From: Bacillota bacterium | Lineage (GTDB): Bacteria > Bacillota > Sulfobacillia > JAJYWN01 > JAJZPE01 | DNA length: 38,862 nucleotides | Direction: 5' to 3' | Assembly: GCA_021787335.1 (NCBI GenBank) | Contig: JAJYMC010000026.1 | Location: 1-38,862, forward strand | In this document: in pieces, positions 7,970 to 15,249 of the stretch | How the letters are laid out: every line of letters begins with the position of its first letter | Numbering within the stretch: the stretch's first letter is position 1 | The notes under the pieces: generated by a model | Databases searched by the model: none | Seen by the model: only the letters and a program-made list of their open reading frames with translations | Told to the model about the DNA's origin: nothing | Program-made: the position numbers and the translations under genes

Positions 7970-8758
7970 ATGCGCGGTTGGGGTTTTCTCCGCATCGTCA
8001 CCGCCGTCCTTCTGGTGGCCGCGGCCCTCGGTGGTTGGCTCCTGTCGCGCTCTGGCACCGCCGCCACTCATGCCGTCGAGCGCGGCCGCCCGGCCACCGA
8101 GGAGCAGGCCGGGTATCAGGCTCTCGAAGCCAGTATCAGCAAGGCCTGGGCCGCGGACCGCGACGTCAAGGGCGTCCTCACGCTGGCCGCGGCCAAGGGG
8201 TTCGCGCCGTTGGGGGACCCGGTCACGGCCGCCACCAAGCTGAACCAGGACACAGGCCTCGAACTGCGCCTCTCGGCCGCGGTCGAGAAGAGCACGGGCG
8301 TCGTCAGGATCTGGGGCACCTATGACTGGACGGGGAACACCCAGACCAAACCGGGGGCCAACGACTTCATCTACATCAGCTTCGAGGACGCCCCGGCGGG
8401 CGCGGCCGACAGCGCCCCCTGGATCTGGACCGACGAGAGCAACTGGACCAGCAGGTGGGCCGCCGAGGACCGACTGCTCTGGCTCTCGACGCGGGCCCCG
8501 GCCGGTCTCGGCTGGCAGCTCGAGGACCAGCCCTATCGCTGGGGCACATACCGCACCGACAACGGCAGCCTGGCCATCTACCTGAGGCCGCAGACCGCGT
8601 CCAACGTCGTCCGGCTGGGGTTCGTCCACAGTTGGGGCCAGGCGACCACCCTCTCGCTCACCACCGACGTCCGCGGCCACCCGCTGGCTACCTATAACAA
8701 GCCCGAGTCGACCTGGGCGACGGAGGTCAGCCTCCAGTTGCCGGCTGGGCAGCGGTGA
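7970..8758 (+). CDS. Secreted or membrane-anchored hypothetical protein
   Basis: The 262-residue protein has a basic N-terminus and one hydrophobic stretch (about 6-24, LRIVTAVLLVAAALGGWLL). It is a signal anchor or signal peptide without a clear cleavage or lipobox motif. The rest is a polar, Trp-rich domain (for example around residues 140-160 and 175-185) that suggests an extracellular beta fold. No family is recognised. Start: ATG 7970 after GGAGGTGGG; an in-frame ATG 54 bp upstream has no SD. A rho-independent terminator follows at 8792. Confidence 0.7.
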   Translation: MRGWGFLRIVTAVLLVAAALGGWLLSRSGTAATHAVERGRPATEEQAGYQALEASISKAWAADRDVKGVLTLAAAKGFAPLGDPVTAATKLNQDTGLELRLSAAVEKSTGVVRIWGTYDWTGNTQTKPGANDFIYISFEDAPAGAADSAPWIWTDESNWTSRWAAEDRLLWLSTRAPAGLGWQLEDQPYRWGTYRTDNGSLAIYLRPQTASNVVRLGFVHSWGQATTLSLTTDVRGHPLATYNKPESTWATEVSLQLPAGQR

Positions 8759-8791
8759 GCGACCCCGAGGCCGACTGCACGCATGCCAAAA

Positions 8792-8823
8792 GCCGGAGGA
8801 GGCTTCCTCCGGCCTCTTTCTTT
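8792..8823 (+). terminator. Rho-independent terminator
   Basis: Stem GCCGGAGGA/TCCTCCGGC (8792-8800 with 8805-8813), loop GGCT, followed by CTCTTTCTTTT. It ends the unit at 7970 and separates it from the ABC operon. Confidence 0.85.
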
Positions 8824-8932
8824 TGTATGGACCGAGTGTCGGGCCATGCTGTCGAATGTTGGTGCCGCGGAAGGAAGTTTCCCCCACTCAGTAGAAACCC
8901 AGGGAAAGAATGGAAGGGGGGAGGGTCTCGCC

Positions 8933-9880
8933 TTGGATCATGTCTACGTGCTCAGAGAAGTGAGCAAGCAGTATGGGCCGAAAGGCGTCCTGGCCAACGA
9001 CCGGATCAGCCTGGAGATCAAGGCCGGCGGCATCCTCGGCGTCTTCGGGCCCAACGGCGCCGGCAAGACGGCGATGGTCCGCCAGATGATGGGGCTCCTC
9101 AGGCCGACCAGCGGGGACATCGAGCTCCTCGGCACCAGCATCGTCCGCCACCCGGAGTTCGCCCCGGCCCATGTGGCCTACTTCAGCCAGAGGATCATGG
9201 CCCTCCGCGTGTTCACCTTCCGAGAGATTCTCGTCCACACCGGCGTCCACCGGGGCCTGCTCGAGGCGGCCGCCAGAAAGCAGGCCGCCAACCTCATCGA
9301 TAAGTTCGACTGCGGCTATTGCGCCGACCGGGTCCTCTACACCCTCTCGGGTGGTGAGCAGAAGCTGGCCTTCGTCCTTGGAGCCTTCATGGCCGACATG
9401 CCGGTGATGGTGCTCGACGAGCCGACCAACGACCTCGACCCTCGCCGGCGGGCCATGGCCTGGGAGCACATGCTCGAACGGAACCGGGCGAACGGTGTCA
9501 CCATCATCCTGGTCACCCACAACGTCCTCGAGGCCGACACGATCGTCGACCGGGTGGTCATCATCGACCGGGGGAAGATCCAGGCGGCCGGCACGCCCGG
9601 CGAGTTGAAGGCCAGGTTCGGCGGGCAGGCCAGGGTGGACCTGACCCTGAAGCCCGGGGTGGCCGCTCCTTCGGACCTGACCTCACGGGCCCGGCACGTC
9701 CATGGCCAGACCTGGTCGCTGCGCGCCCCCGCGCCCGAGGTGGGCCAGGTCTTTAACGGACTGATCGACACCCTGGGGCTTCAGGCCATCGACGACTTCC
9801 GGGTCCTGACGCCCACGCTCGAGGACGTCTACGTCGAGGTGACGGGGAGGGCCTGGGATGAACCCAAACACGCGGACTAG
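8933..9880 (+). CDS. ABC transporter ATP-binding protein (ABC-2 exporter type)
   Basis: The 315-residue protein has Walker A GPNGAGKT (39-46), signature LSGGEQK (138-144), Walker B VMVLDEP (about 158-164) and the H-loop in LVTHNVLEAD. The extra C-terminal 80 residues, ending in TPTLEDVYVEVTGR, are typical of CcmA/DrrA/NatA-like ATPases that pair with ABC-2 permeases. It powers the membrane partner that starts inside its 3' end at 9858. Start: TTG 8933 after GGGGGAGGG. The frame is open back to 8783, but that part would overlap the terminator hairpin. The exported substrate is unknown. Confidence 0.88.
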   Translation: MDHVYVLREVSKQYGPKGVLANDRISLEIKAGGILGVFGPNGAGKTAMVRQMMGLLRPTSGDIELLGTSIVRHPEFAPAHVAYFSQRIMALRVFTFREILVHTGVHRGLLEAAARKQAANLIDKFDCGYCADRVLYTLSGGEQKLAFVLGAFMADMPVMVLDEPTNDLDPRRRAMAWEHMLERNRANGVTIILVTHNVLEADTIVDRVVIIDRGKIQAAGTPGELKARFGGQARVDLTLKPGVAAPSDLTSRARHVHGQTWSLRAPAPEVGQVFNGLIDTLGLQAIDDFRVLTPTLEDVYVEVTGRAWDEPKHAD

Positions 9881-10629
9881 AAAGTTCCTGACCGACTTCG
9901 CCTGGATCCTCCGCGGGCAGGTCTACAGCCTGCGGACGCAATGGTTCTGGTACGTCATCTTCATGTCCTTCTCTCCATTGACGTTCCTCTTCTTCCTGCT
10001 CCTCTACGGCGGAGCCAGGACGCCGGAGGCCGCCCTCTATATCGTCACCGGCAGCGTGGCCCAGACCGCGGTTTCGGCGGCCATGCTCAGCCTGGGCCAG
10101 AGCATTGGCTCGATGAGGGAGCAGAACGCCCTTGAGTACTTCGCGTCGTTGCCCGTTTCTAAGCTGGCCTTCATCCTGGCCGTCGCCACCCGCGGCGTGC
10201 TGCTCGCCTTCCCATCTTCGATGATCGTGCTCATCATCGGGGCCCTGACCCTGGGATTGCCCCATCGCCCAGGCCATCGGGCCGACGGTCCTGGTCTATT
10301 TCGTGGGGGCCTACAGCCTGGCGGGCGTGGGGGCGATCATCGGATTCTACGCGCGGACGGCAGAAGCCGTGGGCCTGGCGACCCAGGTCGTCCATCCGTT
10401 CCTGGTCCTCTTCGCCCCGGTCTTCGTACCCATGGCCCAGTTGCCGGCGTTCCTGCGGGTAACCTCCAACTTCATCCCCACGACCTACGTGGCCGAGGCC
10501 TTGCGGGCCGCCGTCTCCGGCCGTCTTGGGCCGCGGTTCTGGCTCGACCTTGGGGTCACTGCCGCCTTCACCGTGGTCGGCCTGGCCCTGTCGCACATCA
10601 AAGCCGACTGGCGGGTCAGCGGGGCATGA
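9858..10629 (+). pseudogene. ABC-2 type permease with a +1 frameshift
   Basis: The product would be about 256 residues with six membrane segments and pairs with the ATPase it overlaps by 23 bp. The first frame (9858-10262) encodes the N-terminal half, ending in IIGALTLGLP. The second half continues in another frame (PIAQAIGPTVLVYFVGAYSLAGVGAIIGF) to 10629. Removing one C from the CCCC run at 10260-10263 joins the two halves into a normal ABC-2 protein. Either the gene is broken or the run is miscalled. No slippery-site plus stimulator structure is evident, so programmed frameshifting is not favoured. Confidence 0.85.
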
Positions 10630-10656
10630 AAAACGGGCCGGAGAGCATCCGGCCCG
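10629..10656 (-). terminator. Rho-independent terminator of the minus-strand ABC operon
   Basis: On the minus strand the stem GGGCCGGA/TCCGGCCC (10635-10642 with 10648-10655) is followed by GTTTTTC. It overlaps the end of the convergent plus-strand permease (stop at 10629) and so insulates the two ABC units. Confidence 0.85.
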
Positions 10657-10702
10657 GTGAGGATCGATCTCTGTCAGATCCGGCGCGACGGGAGCCCGAG
10701 CC

Positions 10703-11491
10703 TTACCACCGCGTAAGGATCTGCTCCCTCCGGAACAGCCCGGTGGCCAGACGATAGAGCGCCAGGTCGATGACGGCCACCACGGCCGCGGCCACGAACA
10801 GGGCCTTGCTCGTCATGATCATCAGCCCGGTCGTCTGCCCGATCATCAGGGCGACGATGGGGATGACCAGCATCGCCGTGATCTGCTGGGCCGAGCGGTA
10901 GCTGGAGACGCGGCTGGAGACCAAGACGGCGAAGGACACCCCGAGGAACAGCAACAGCGGGACGAAGACGAACATCGAGACCAGCCAGGTGACGTCGGGG
11001 AAGGTCGGGTGGCCGAAGGCGTGGGTAGTCCCGATGCGGGCGAAGACGGTGAAGATCCCGAAGGCCGCCCACGAGCAGGCCAGGCCGAGGATGACCGAGG
11101 TCAGGGTCTTGCCCATGAACAGCTCCCGGTCGGACAGCGGGGCCACGCAGAGCGGCTCCAGGGTGCGCCGCTCCTTCTCGCCGGCGAAGCTGTCGGCGGC
11201 GATGATCGAGGTGACCGCCAGCGGGATGATCCAGAACATCGGGAAGGCCACGACCCGGATGATCATTGTCACCAGCATCTGCTCGGGCGTCGCCGCCGGT
11301 GGCAGGCCCAGCGCCCCCCAGGGGATGTTCTCGACGCCGTGCATGCTCTTGGCCCCCCTGAGCGGGTCGAGCAAGATGAACCCGAAGATGCCGGCCAGGA
11401 TGAAGGGCGGCAGGAGGACGCCGGTGGCCAGATTGATGTCGCGGAAGATCTCCTTCAGCTCACGCCTGACGATGACGAAGGCTTTACGCAT
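10703..11491 (-). CDS. ABC-2 type transporter permease (NatB-like)
   Basis: The 262-residue protein has an N-terminal cytosolic helix, a first membrane segment (about 22-42), an external loop and four to five further segments. The ABC-2 hallmark DSFAGEKERRTLEPLCVAPLSDRE (cytosolic coupling region after segment 2) is at about 123-146 and is broken here only for naming. It forms the membrane half of the exporter whose ATPase is encoded 12 bp upstream. ATG 11491 is preceded by GGAGGAAG. NatB-type exporters move Na+, drugs or peptides; the substrate here is not known. Confidence 0.88.
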   Translation of the reverse strand: MRKAFVIVRRELKEIFRDINLATGVLLPPFILAGIFGFILLDPLRGAKSMHGVENIPWGALGLPPAATPEQMLVTMIIRVVAFPMFWIIPLAVTSIIAADSFAGEKERRTLEPLCVAPLSDRELFMGKTLTSVILGLACSWAAFGIFTVFARIGTTHAFGHPTFPDVTWLVSMFVFVPLLLFLGVSFAVLVSSRVSSYRSAQQITAMLVIPIVALMIGQTTGLMIMTSKALFVAAAVVAVIDLALYRLATGLFRREQILTRW

Positions 11492-11503
11492 GGTGGCTTC
11501 CTC

Positions 11504-12520
11504 CTAGTCCGCTTCCCGCGAGTCGTGCATCAACTCGAGGTAGACGTTCTCCAAGGACTGCTCGGCCTCGTTCAGGGCGACGATGTGGCCGCCCGCCTTG
11601 ACCACGGTCTCGACGATGAGCGGGTTCATCTTCTCAGCGTCGGCGGTGGAGTAGGTGATGACGTCGCCGGCCTGCTCCACGCCGCTGATGTCGCCGTGCC
11701 CCGCGGCCAGGCCCCGGACGACCTCGGCGAGTTCGGCCGCCCGCTCCCGGACGTGGAGCTTGCAAAGGCGTTCCCGGCCGCCGGCCAGCCGCGCCCGCAG
11801 CTCGTCGGCCGTCCCGAGGGCGACGATCCGGCCCTGATTAACCAGGGCGATGCGGTCGCAGAGCCGCTCGGCCTCGGCCAGATTATGGGTGCAGAGTACG
11901 AACGTCCGCTGCTTCTCGGCCTTCAGCTCGAGGACGTAGTCGCGAACGACCTTGGCGCTCTCCGGGTCGAGGCCCGAGGTGGGCTCGTCGAGGAAGATGA
12001 CCTGGGGGTCGTGGATGAGCGTGCGGGCGACGGCGATCTTCTGCTTCATGCCCTTGGAGTACTTGGCCAGGCGGTCGGTGCGGCGGTCCCAGATGCCGAG
12101 CATCTTGAGGAGCCGCTCGGCCGACGCCCGGCGGGCCGCGGCCGGCATCCCGTAGAGGTCACCGAAGAAATCCAGGTACTCCAGGGCGTTGAGGCGGTCG
12201 TACAGCCCCGGGCTCTCGGTGAGCATCCCGATGCGTTCGCGGATGCGTTCGGTGCTGTCTTCGTCGGTGATGTCCAAGCCGAGGACCTTGCCGCTGCCGC
12301 CGGTCGGCTCGTAGAGGCAGGCGAGGAGCCGGACCGTCGTGGTCTTGCCGGCCCCGTTCGGACCGAGCAGGCCGAAGATCTCGCCCGCGTGAACCTCGAA
12401 GCTGACGTCGCGCAGGGCGGCCGTCTGACCGAAGGTCTTGGAGAGATTGTAGGCGGCGATGACCGGGTTGTGGTTGAGGCCGCTATCCGGGTGGTTGTCG
12501 GGGGCGCTGTTTGGGCGCAT
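11504..12520 (-). CDS. ABC transporter ATP-binding protein (NatA-like)
   Basis: The 338-residue protein has Walker A GPNGAGKT (53-60), signature YSKGMKQ (154-160, the variant common in ABC-2 exporters), Walker B VIFLDEP (174-180) and the H-loop in LCTHNLAEAE. The C-terminal accessory domain (about 230-338) ends ENVYLELM. It is the first gene of a two-gene operon with the permease. ATG 12520 follows AAAGGCGGG. Transcription starts from the strong promoter at 12565-12593, and a palindrome at 12538-12561 predicts repression by a GntR/YtrA-type regulator that is not encoded nearby. Confidence 0.9.
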   Translation of the reverse strand: MRPNSAPDNHPDSGLNHNPVIAAYNLSKTFGQTAALRDVSFEVHAGEIFGLLGPNGAGKTTTVRLLACLYEPTGGSGKVLGLDITDEDSTERIRERIGMLTESPGLYDRLNALEYLDFFGDLYGMPAAARRASAERLLKMLGIWDRRTDRLAKYSKGMKQKIAVARTLIHDPQVIFLDEPTSGLDPESAKVVRDYVLELKAEKQRTFVLCTHNLAEAERLCDRIALVNQGRIVALGTADELRARLAGGRERLCKLHVRERAAELAEVVRGLAAGHGDISGVEQAGDVITYSTADAEKMNPLIVETVVKAGGHIVALNEAEQSLENVYLELMHDSREAD

Positions 12521-12537
12521 GCTGGACCCGCCTTTCG

Positions 12538-12561
12538 AGTGTACTAATACGCTAGTACACT
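12538..12561 (-). promoter_or_regulatory. Perfect palindromic operator, YtrA/GntR-like
   Basis: Arms AGTGTACTA and TAGTACACT flank a 6-nt spacer. It starts 3 nt after the -10 box, so it covers the expected transcription start. The outer part, AGTGTA-N12-TACACT, closely resembles the AGTGTA-N13-TACACT site described for Bacillus YtrA, which controls ABC transporter genes. Confidence 0.75.
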
Positions 12562-12564
12562 TGT

Positions 12565-12593
12565 ACTATATCAAGGCAGTCTCTAGTTGTCAA
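12565..12593 (-). promoter_or_regulatory. Sigma-A promoter of the minus-strand ABC operon
   Basis: -35 TTGACA (12593-12588), 17-nt spacer, -10 TATAGT (12570-12565). The match is close to consensus. The -35 box overlaps the TGA stop of the PIN gene remnant. Confidence 0.88.
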
Positions 12594-13075
12594 CCTGAGG
12601 GGGTTCCGTCGAAGAGCTTCAGCCGGCGCTCGCAGTCCCCCGATGGTAGCCAACGCCCGGAAGCCAGTATCAGTCTGAGGGCCTTGGCAGCTTCGCCCGG
12701 AGCGATTACTCCGCGGGAGACCAACTTGTCAAGGAGCCACAGCGAACCGTGGACTTCCAGACCGAGCTTCTGAGCGGTGTCCCTTAAATGTTTGTCCCCC
12801 GTTAGAACGGAAGCCTTCTGCTCTCCCGCCATAAGCAGTACGGAATGTCGCCTAATGAGAGCTGTCGGTCTCGTTGTCCTTCAACGCCGATCGTGAGTTG
12901 CTGCTGCCGCGACAGGGTGATGACTTGCAAGCTTAAAGGAAGGAGTCCGGAGCCATTGGGTTTGACTAACTCCGCAAAGACAAGGTCGGTGGTCTGAAAC
13001 CGATAGGGCAGTTTGAAAGCTGGCGTCAGAATACCGCCACAGTCAAGATCCGATCCAGATGGTCGTGTCGGTCAT
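12590..13075 (-). pseudogene. PIN-domain protein, two frameshifts (partner of ImmA gene)
   Basis: Read with two single-base corrections, the product is about 161 residues: MTDTTIWIDLDCGGIL, then DLVFAELVKPNG, then VLLMAGEQKASVLTGDKHLR and GSLWLLDKLV. This is a PIN-like nuclease pattern, with Asp near the N-terminus, Glu in FAELV and Asp in LTGDKHL as candidate metal ligands. An extra base at 13050-13051 and a missing base near 12842-12846 break the frame, and the first and last parts are in the same frame. The ATG lies 10 bp after the stop of the XRE-ImmA gene. PIN proteins following XRE-ImmA genes are typically toxin-like RNases. Probably inactive unless the indels are assembly errors. Confidence 0.72.
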
Positions 13076-13085
13076 CAGTACGCGA

Positions 13086-14117
13086 TCACCAGGCATGGCC
13101 TTTGAATTCCACACTCAATGGCTTGCCCGCCAGTTCAGCCGCTCGCGACCTGGTTATCAACCCCTCAGCGAGTGCCCGCTCAACCAAAAGGTTCGTGCGC
13201 ATGGTTTCTTCAGGTGGCACCTGGGCGCCAGGCTCAGCTATCTTCCAACCGTTCCGTTTGAACTCTTGGAGCTGTCGCTTGGCCTGGCGTTCGGACAGGA
13301 CACCTGCCTCTTGCGCGCGGTGGATCCAGCTCTGCATGCTGAGCCCGTATTTGACCTTCAGCAGCTCTAGCTCGCCCAGCCCAAGCGAGTCTCGACTGGC
13401 CCCCAGCTCCTTTCGGACACGCTCCCGCGGTACCAGAAAAGCGCCGGCGAAACGATTGCACGCCGCTTCGTGATCGACCCCTTGGGCAATCATGAGCAGG
13501 AGATGACCAAGCTCGTGAGCCAGACTGAACCGCTGCCGATCGCCGGGAACCCCTTTCTTCAGGACTACCACGGGTCCCAGTTCGGAGCTCTGCACAATAC
13601 AGGCGTCGAAGTCAAGCGAACCCTCAACCAATACCACCCTGATTCCGTGGTCCTCCGCCGCAGCGGTAAGGTTGGAGATGGGGTCCAGTCCAAGACCCCA
13701 CTCGCCTCTTAGCTGCTCAGCCGCGTCCTCCACCCGTTCGATGGCTTGGATTCTGATCCTGAGGTCAGCGGGAAAAGGGGGAGATGATAGTTGCCCCGCA
13801 AAGAGGTCCTCCAGCTCAACCGAACGCTCCAGGACCTCCCGGGCTTGCTCGACGATGGCCTCCGATGCCTTTTTGGAGATGCACGGGTGAGCTCGGTTGG
13901 CCGAGACCGAAACGGCTATGGCCGCGGGACGGAAGAAGAACTCAGGCCGAACGCCCAAGGCCTTTGACAGTCGGACCAGCGCGCTGGAACCGGGAGTATC
14001 GAGATTCCTTTCATACTTCGAGATAGCTTGGGCGCTCAAATCCGCTAGGGCCCCCAGAGCCCGCATAGAGAGTCCTGACGCATAACGGGCCATTTTCAGC
14101 CGATCACCGATTGCCAT
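13086..14117 (-). CDS. XRE regulator fused to ImmA/IrrE metallopeptidase
   Basis: The 343-residue protein has an XRE helix-turn-helix (about 5-62, with LSMRALGALADLSAQAISKY as the DNA-reading part). A linker follows, then a DUF955 (ImmA/IrrE-type) zinc peptidase domain with HELGH at 201-205. The family cleaves repressors or antitoxins, or acts as the antitoxin side of toxin-antitoxin pairs. ATG 14117 lies after GGGAGGTG; an in-frame ATG 36 bp upstream falls in the operator. The PIN gene follows 10 bp downstream. Control is probably by its own HTH on the repeat at 14135-14173. Codon use is less GC-rich than the ABC genes, suggesting acquisition. Confidence 0.88.
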   Translation of the reverse strand: MAIGDRLKMARYASGLSMRALGALADLSAQAISKYERNLDTPGSSALVRLSKALGVRPEFFFRPAAIAVSVSANRAHPCISKKASEAIVEQAREVLERSVELEDLFAGQLSSPPFPADLRIRIQAIERVEDAAEQLRGEWGLGLDPISNLTAAAEDHGIRVVLVEGSLDFDACIVQSSELGPVVVLKKGVPGDRQRFSLAHELGHLLLMIAQGVDHEAACNRFAGAFLVPRERVRKELGASRDSLGLGELELLKVKYGLSMQSWIHRAQEAGVLSERQAKRQLQEFKRNGWKIAEPGAQVPPEETMRTNLLVERALAEGLITRSRAAELAGKPLSVEFKGHAW

Positions 14118-14134
14118 GATTAACACCTCCCTGC

Positions 14135-14173
14135 GGTTTACATTATGCCCCATTTGGCCGGAAGTTGTAAACC
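14135..14173 (-). promoter_or_regulatory. Promoter and paired operator half-sites of the XRE-ImmA gene
   Basis: Perfect inverted half-sites GGTTTACA (14135-14142) and TGTAAACC (14166-14173), 23 nt apart. On the minus strand the outer one contains the -35 box TTTACA (14171-14166), and CATAAT (14147-14142) is a possible -10 after 18 nt. Both half-sites would thus touch the core promoter, which fits autorepression by the HTH. Confidence 0.65.
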
Positions 14174-14454
14174 GAAACCGTTCGACAAGGTCAGGTAAAC
14201 TATTGCGTGGTTAGAATGAGGGAGGGCGGTCTCCGCCACGCCAAAGAACGTGACGTACTCCTCTGACTTCAGTCAGCGGAGTACGTCACAAGTCCGGAGG
14301 AGAAGCTCGGGACCGAGAAGGCTTACAAGGGCATCGAGAGTGCCTGAGGCCCCGAAGCCCATTCCGCCAGACTTTCCCGGCCAAAGGCCGTCGCGTTCGG
14401 GTGGGTGAACGCGGCGGCTCGTCATATATTTCTCGACTTCGTCAAGTTACCTTC
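14174..14454. other. Intergenic stretch with a long hairpin, no gene seen
   Basis: Between the divergent XRE-ImmA gene and the arsR promoter. The only marked structure is the hairpin at 14250-14289. Directly after it a short plus-strand frame (about 14270-14346) reads SPEEKLGTEKAYKGIESA and a stop; it could be the tail of a lost gene but is too short to assign. Confidence 0.5.
14250..14289. repeat. 40-nt near-perfect hairpin
   Basis: Outer arms GTGACGTACTCC and GGAGTACGTCAC pair perfectly (12 bp). After one T/C mismatch an inner CTGAC/GTCAG stem closes on a TTCA loop. There is no T tract on either side, so it is not a standard terminator. Confidence 0.8.
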
Positions 14455-14505
14455 TTGACCCCAGACTCGCCCGATGGCATAATTAGCATATAAGCATTCG
14501 CTTAT
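14455..14505 (+). promoter_or_regulatory. arsR promoter and operator
   Basis: -35 TTGACC (14455-14460), 17-nt spacer, -10 CATAAT (14478-14483). A palindrome ATAAGC-ATTC-GCTTAT (14490-14505) covers the expected transcription start, placed like an ArsR/SmtB operator. The ATG at 14504 falls in this operator, so translation should start at 14531. Confidence 0.8.
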
Positions 14506-14530
14506 GCATTTACTTGAGAAGGTGAACCCC

Positions 14531-14947
14531 ATGACCACCGACCGCCTAGCCGAGGTCCTCAAGGCCATCGCCGATCCGGTAAGACTGCGTATCCTCGGGC
14601 TCTTAAAGCCCGGGGAACTCTGCGTCTGCGAGCTCGTGGCCGCCCTGGACATGACCCAGCCGGCTGTGTCCCAGCACCTGACCCGACTCAAGTTTGCCAA
14701 GCTGGTCAAGGACCGACGCCAGGGCCAATGGACCCTTTACGAGCTGGCCCCCGACCCTGAGGCTCGCCCCCTCGTCGAGGCCGCCCTGGCCGCGGCCGGT
14801 CCCCTGGGCCGAGAACGCCTGAGGCTGAAGGCCTTCTCGTCCGAGACCGGCGTGGGGTCGATTCCGGGCCGCCGGTGCCCGCCCCCACGAGACCTGACCC
14901 GCCGCCAAACCGGCGAAACCCGCGAAGTCCGCCGACACACCAACTAA
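14531..14947 (+). CDS. arsR: ArsR-family metalloregulator (arsenic operon repressor)
   Basis: The 138-residue winged-helix repressor (about residues 1-95) has ELCVCEL at 29-35. C31 and C33 form the CxC pair in helix alpha-3 that binds As(III) in ArsR. The recognition helix is MTQPAVSQHLTRLK (41-54). It represses the operon until arsenite or a similar thiophilic ion binds. Start: ATG 14531 after GAGAAGGTG. The C-terminal 40 residues are rich in Pro and Arg and do not belong to the usual domain. It leads a five-gene unit (to 18159) whose content fits arsenic or antimony resistance. Confidence 0.88.
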   Translation: MTTDRLAEVLKAIADPVRLRILGLLKPGELCVCELVAALDMTQPAVSQHLTRLKFAKLVKDRRQGQWTLYELAPDPEARPLVEAALAAAGPLGRERLRLKAFSSETGVGSIPGRRCPPPRDLTRRQTGETREVRRHTN

Positions 14948-14958
14948 GGAGGACCATC

Positions 14959-15246
14959 ATGGACATCAAAATCCTCGGCACCGGTTGCCCTAACTGTCAG
15001 CGCCTCGAGGCCCACGTCCGCCAGGCCGCGTCCGACCTCGGCCTTACGGCCGACATCGGCAAGGTCACCGACATCGCCCAGATCATGAAATACGGCGTCA
15101 TGCGAACCCCGGGGCTCCTCATCGACGGTCAGGTCAAGATGGCCGGCCGCGTGCCCACCCTGGACGAGGTCCGGCGCATCCTCGAGACCGCCGGCGCCAC
15201 TCCGGCCGGCCCCGCGCCTGCGGGCGCCGCGCCCGCGGGCCGCTGA
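14959..15246 (+). CDS. Thioredoxin-fold CxxC protein (redox-active disulfide protein 2 type)
   Basis: The 95-residue protein has the active-site motif GCPNC (C10, C13) right after the first beta strand, then an alpha/beta thioredoxin-like pattern with the cis-Pro segment MRTPGLLID (about 50-58). The tail is Ala/Pro/Gly-rich. ATG 14959 lies after AAGGAGG, and the next gene begins 3 bp after its stop. Such small proteins often sit with COG0701 permeases and may pass thiols or metals to them. It could reduce or carry arsenic species; that role is inference from the operon. Confidence 0.85.
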   Translation: MDIKILGTGCPNCQRLEAHVRQAASDLGLTADIGKVTDIAQIMKYGVMRTPGLLIDGQVKMAGRVPTLDEVRRILETAGATPAGPAPAGAAPAGR

Positions 15247-15249
15247 CCC

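Noticed and set aside
10251-10270. Programmed ribosomal frameshift in the ABC permease
   Set aside because: No slippery heptamer followed by a stimulatory structure, and such permeases are normally single-frame; an indel in CCCC explains it.
11009-12547. 512-codon plus-strand open frame
   Set aside because: Antisense to the ABC ATPase and permease, which have full motifs, promoter and SD sites; its composition (Asp/Gly/Arg/Gln-rich, no hydrophobic core) is typical of a GC-rich shadow frame.
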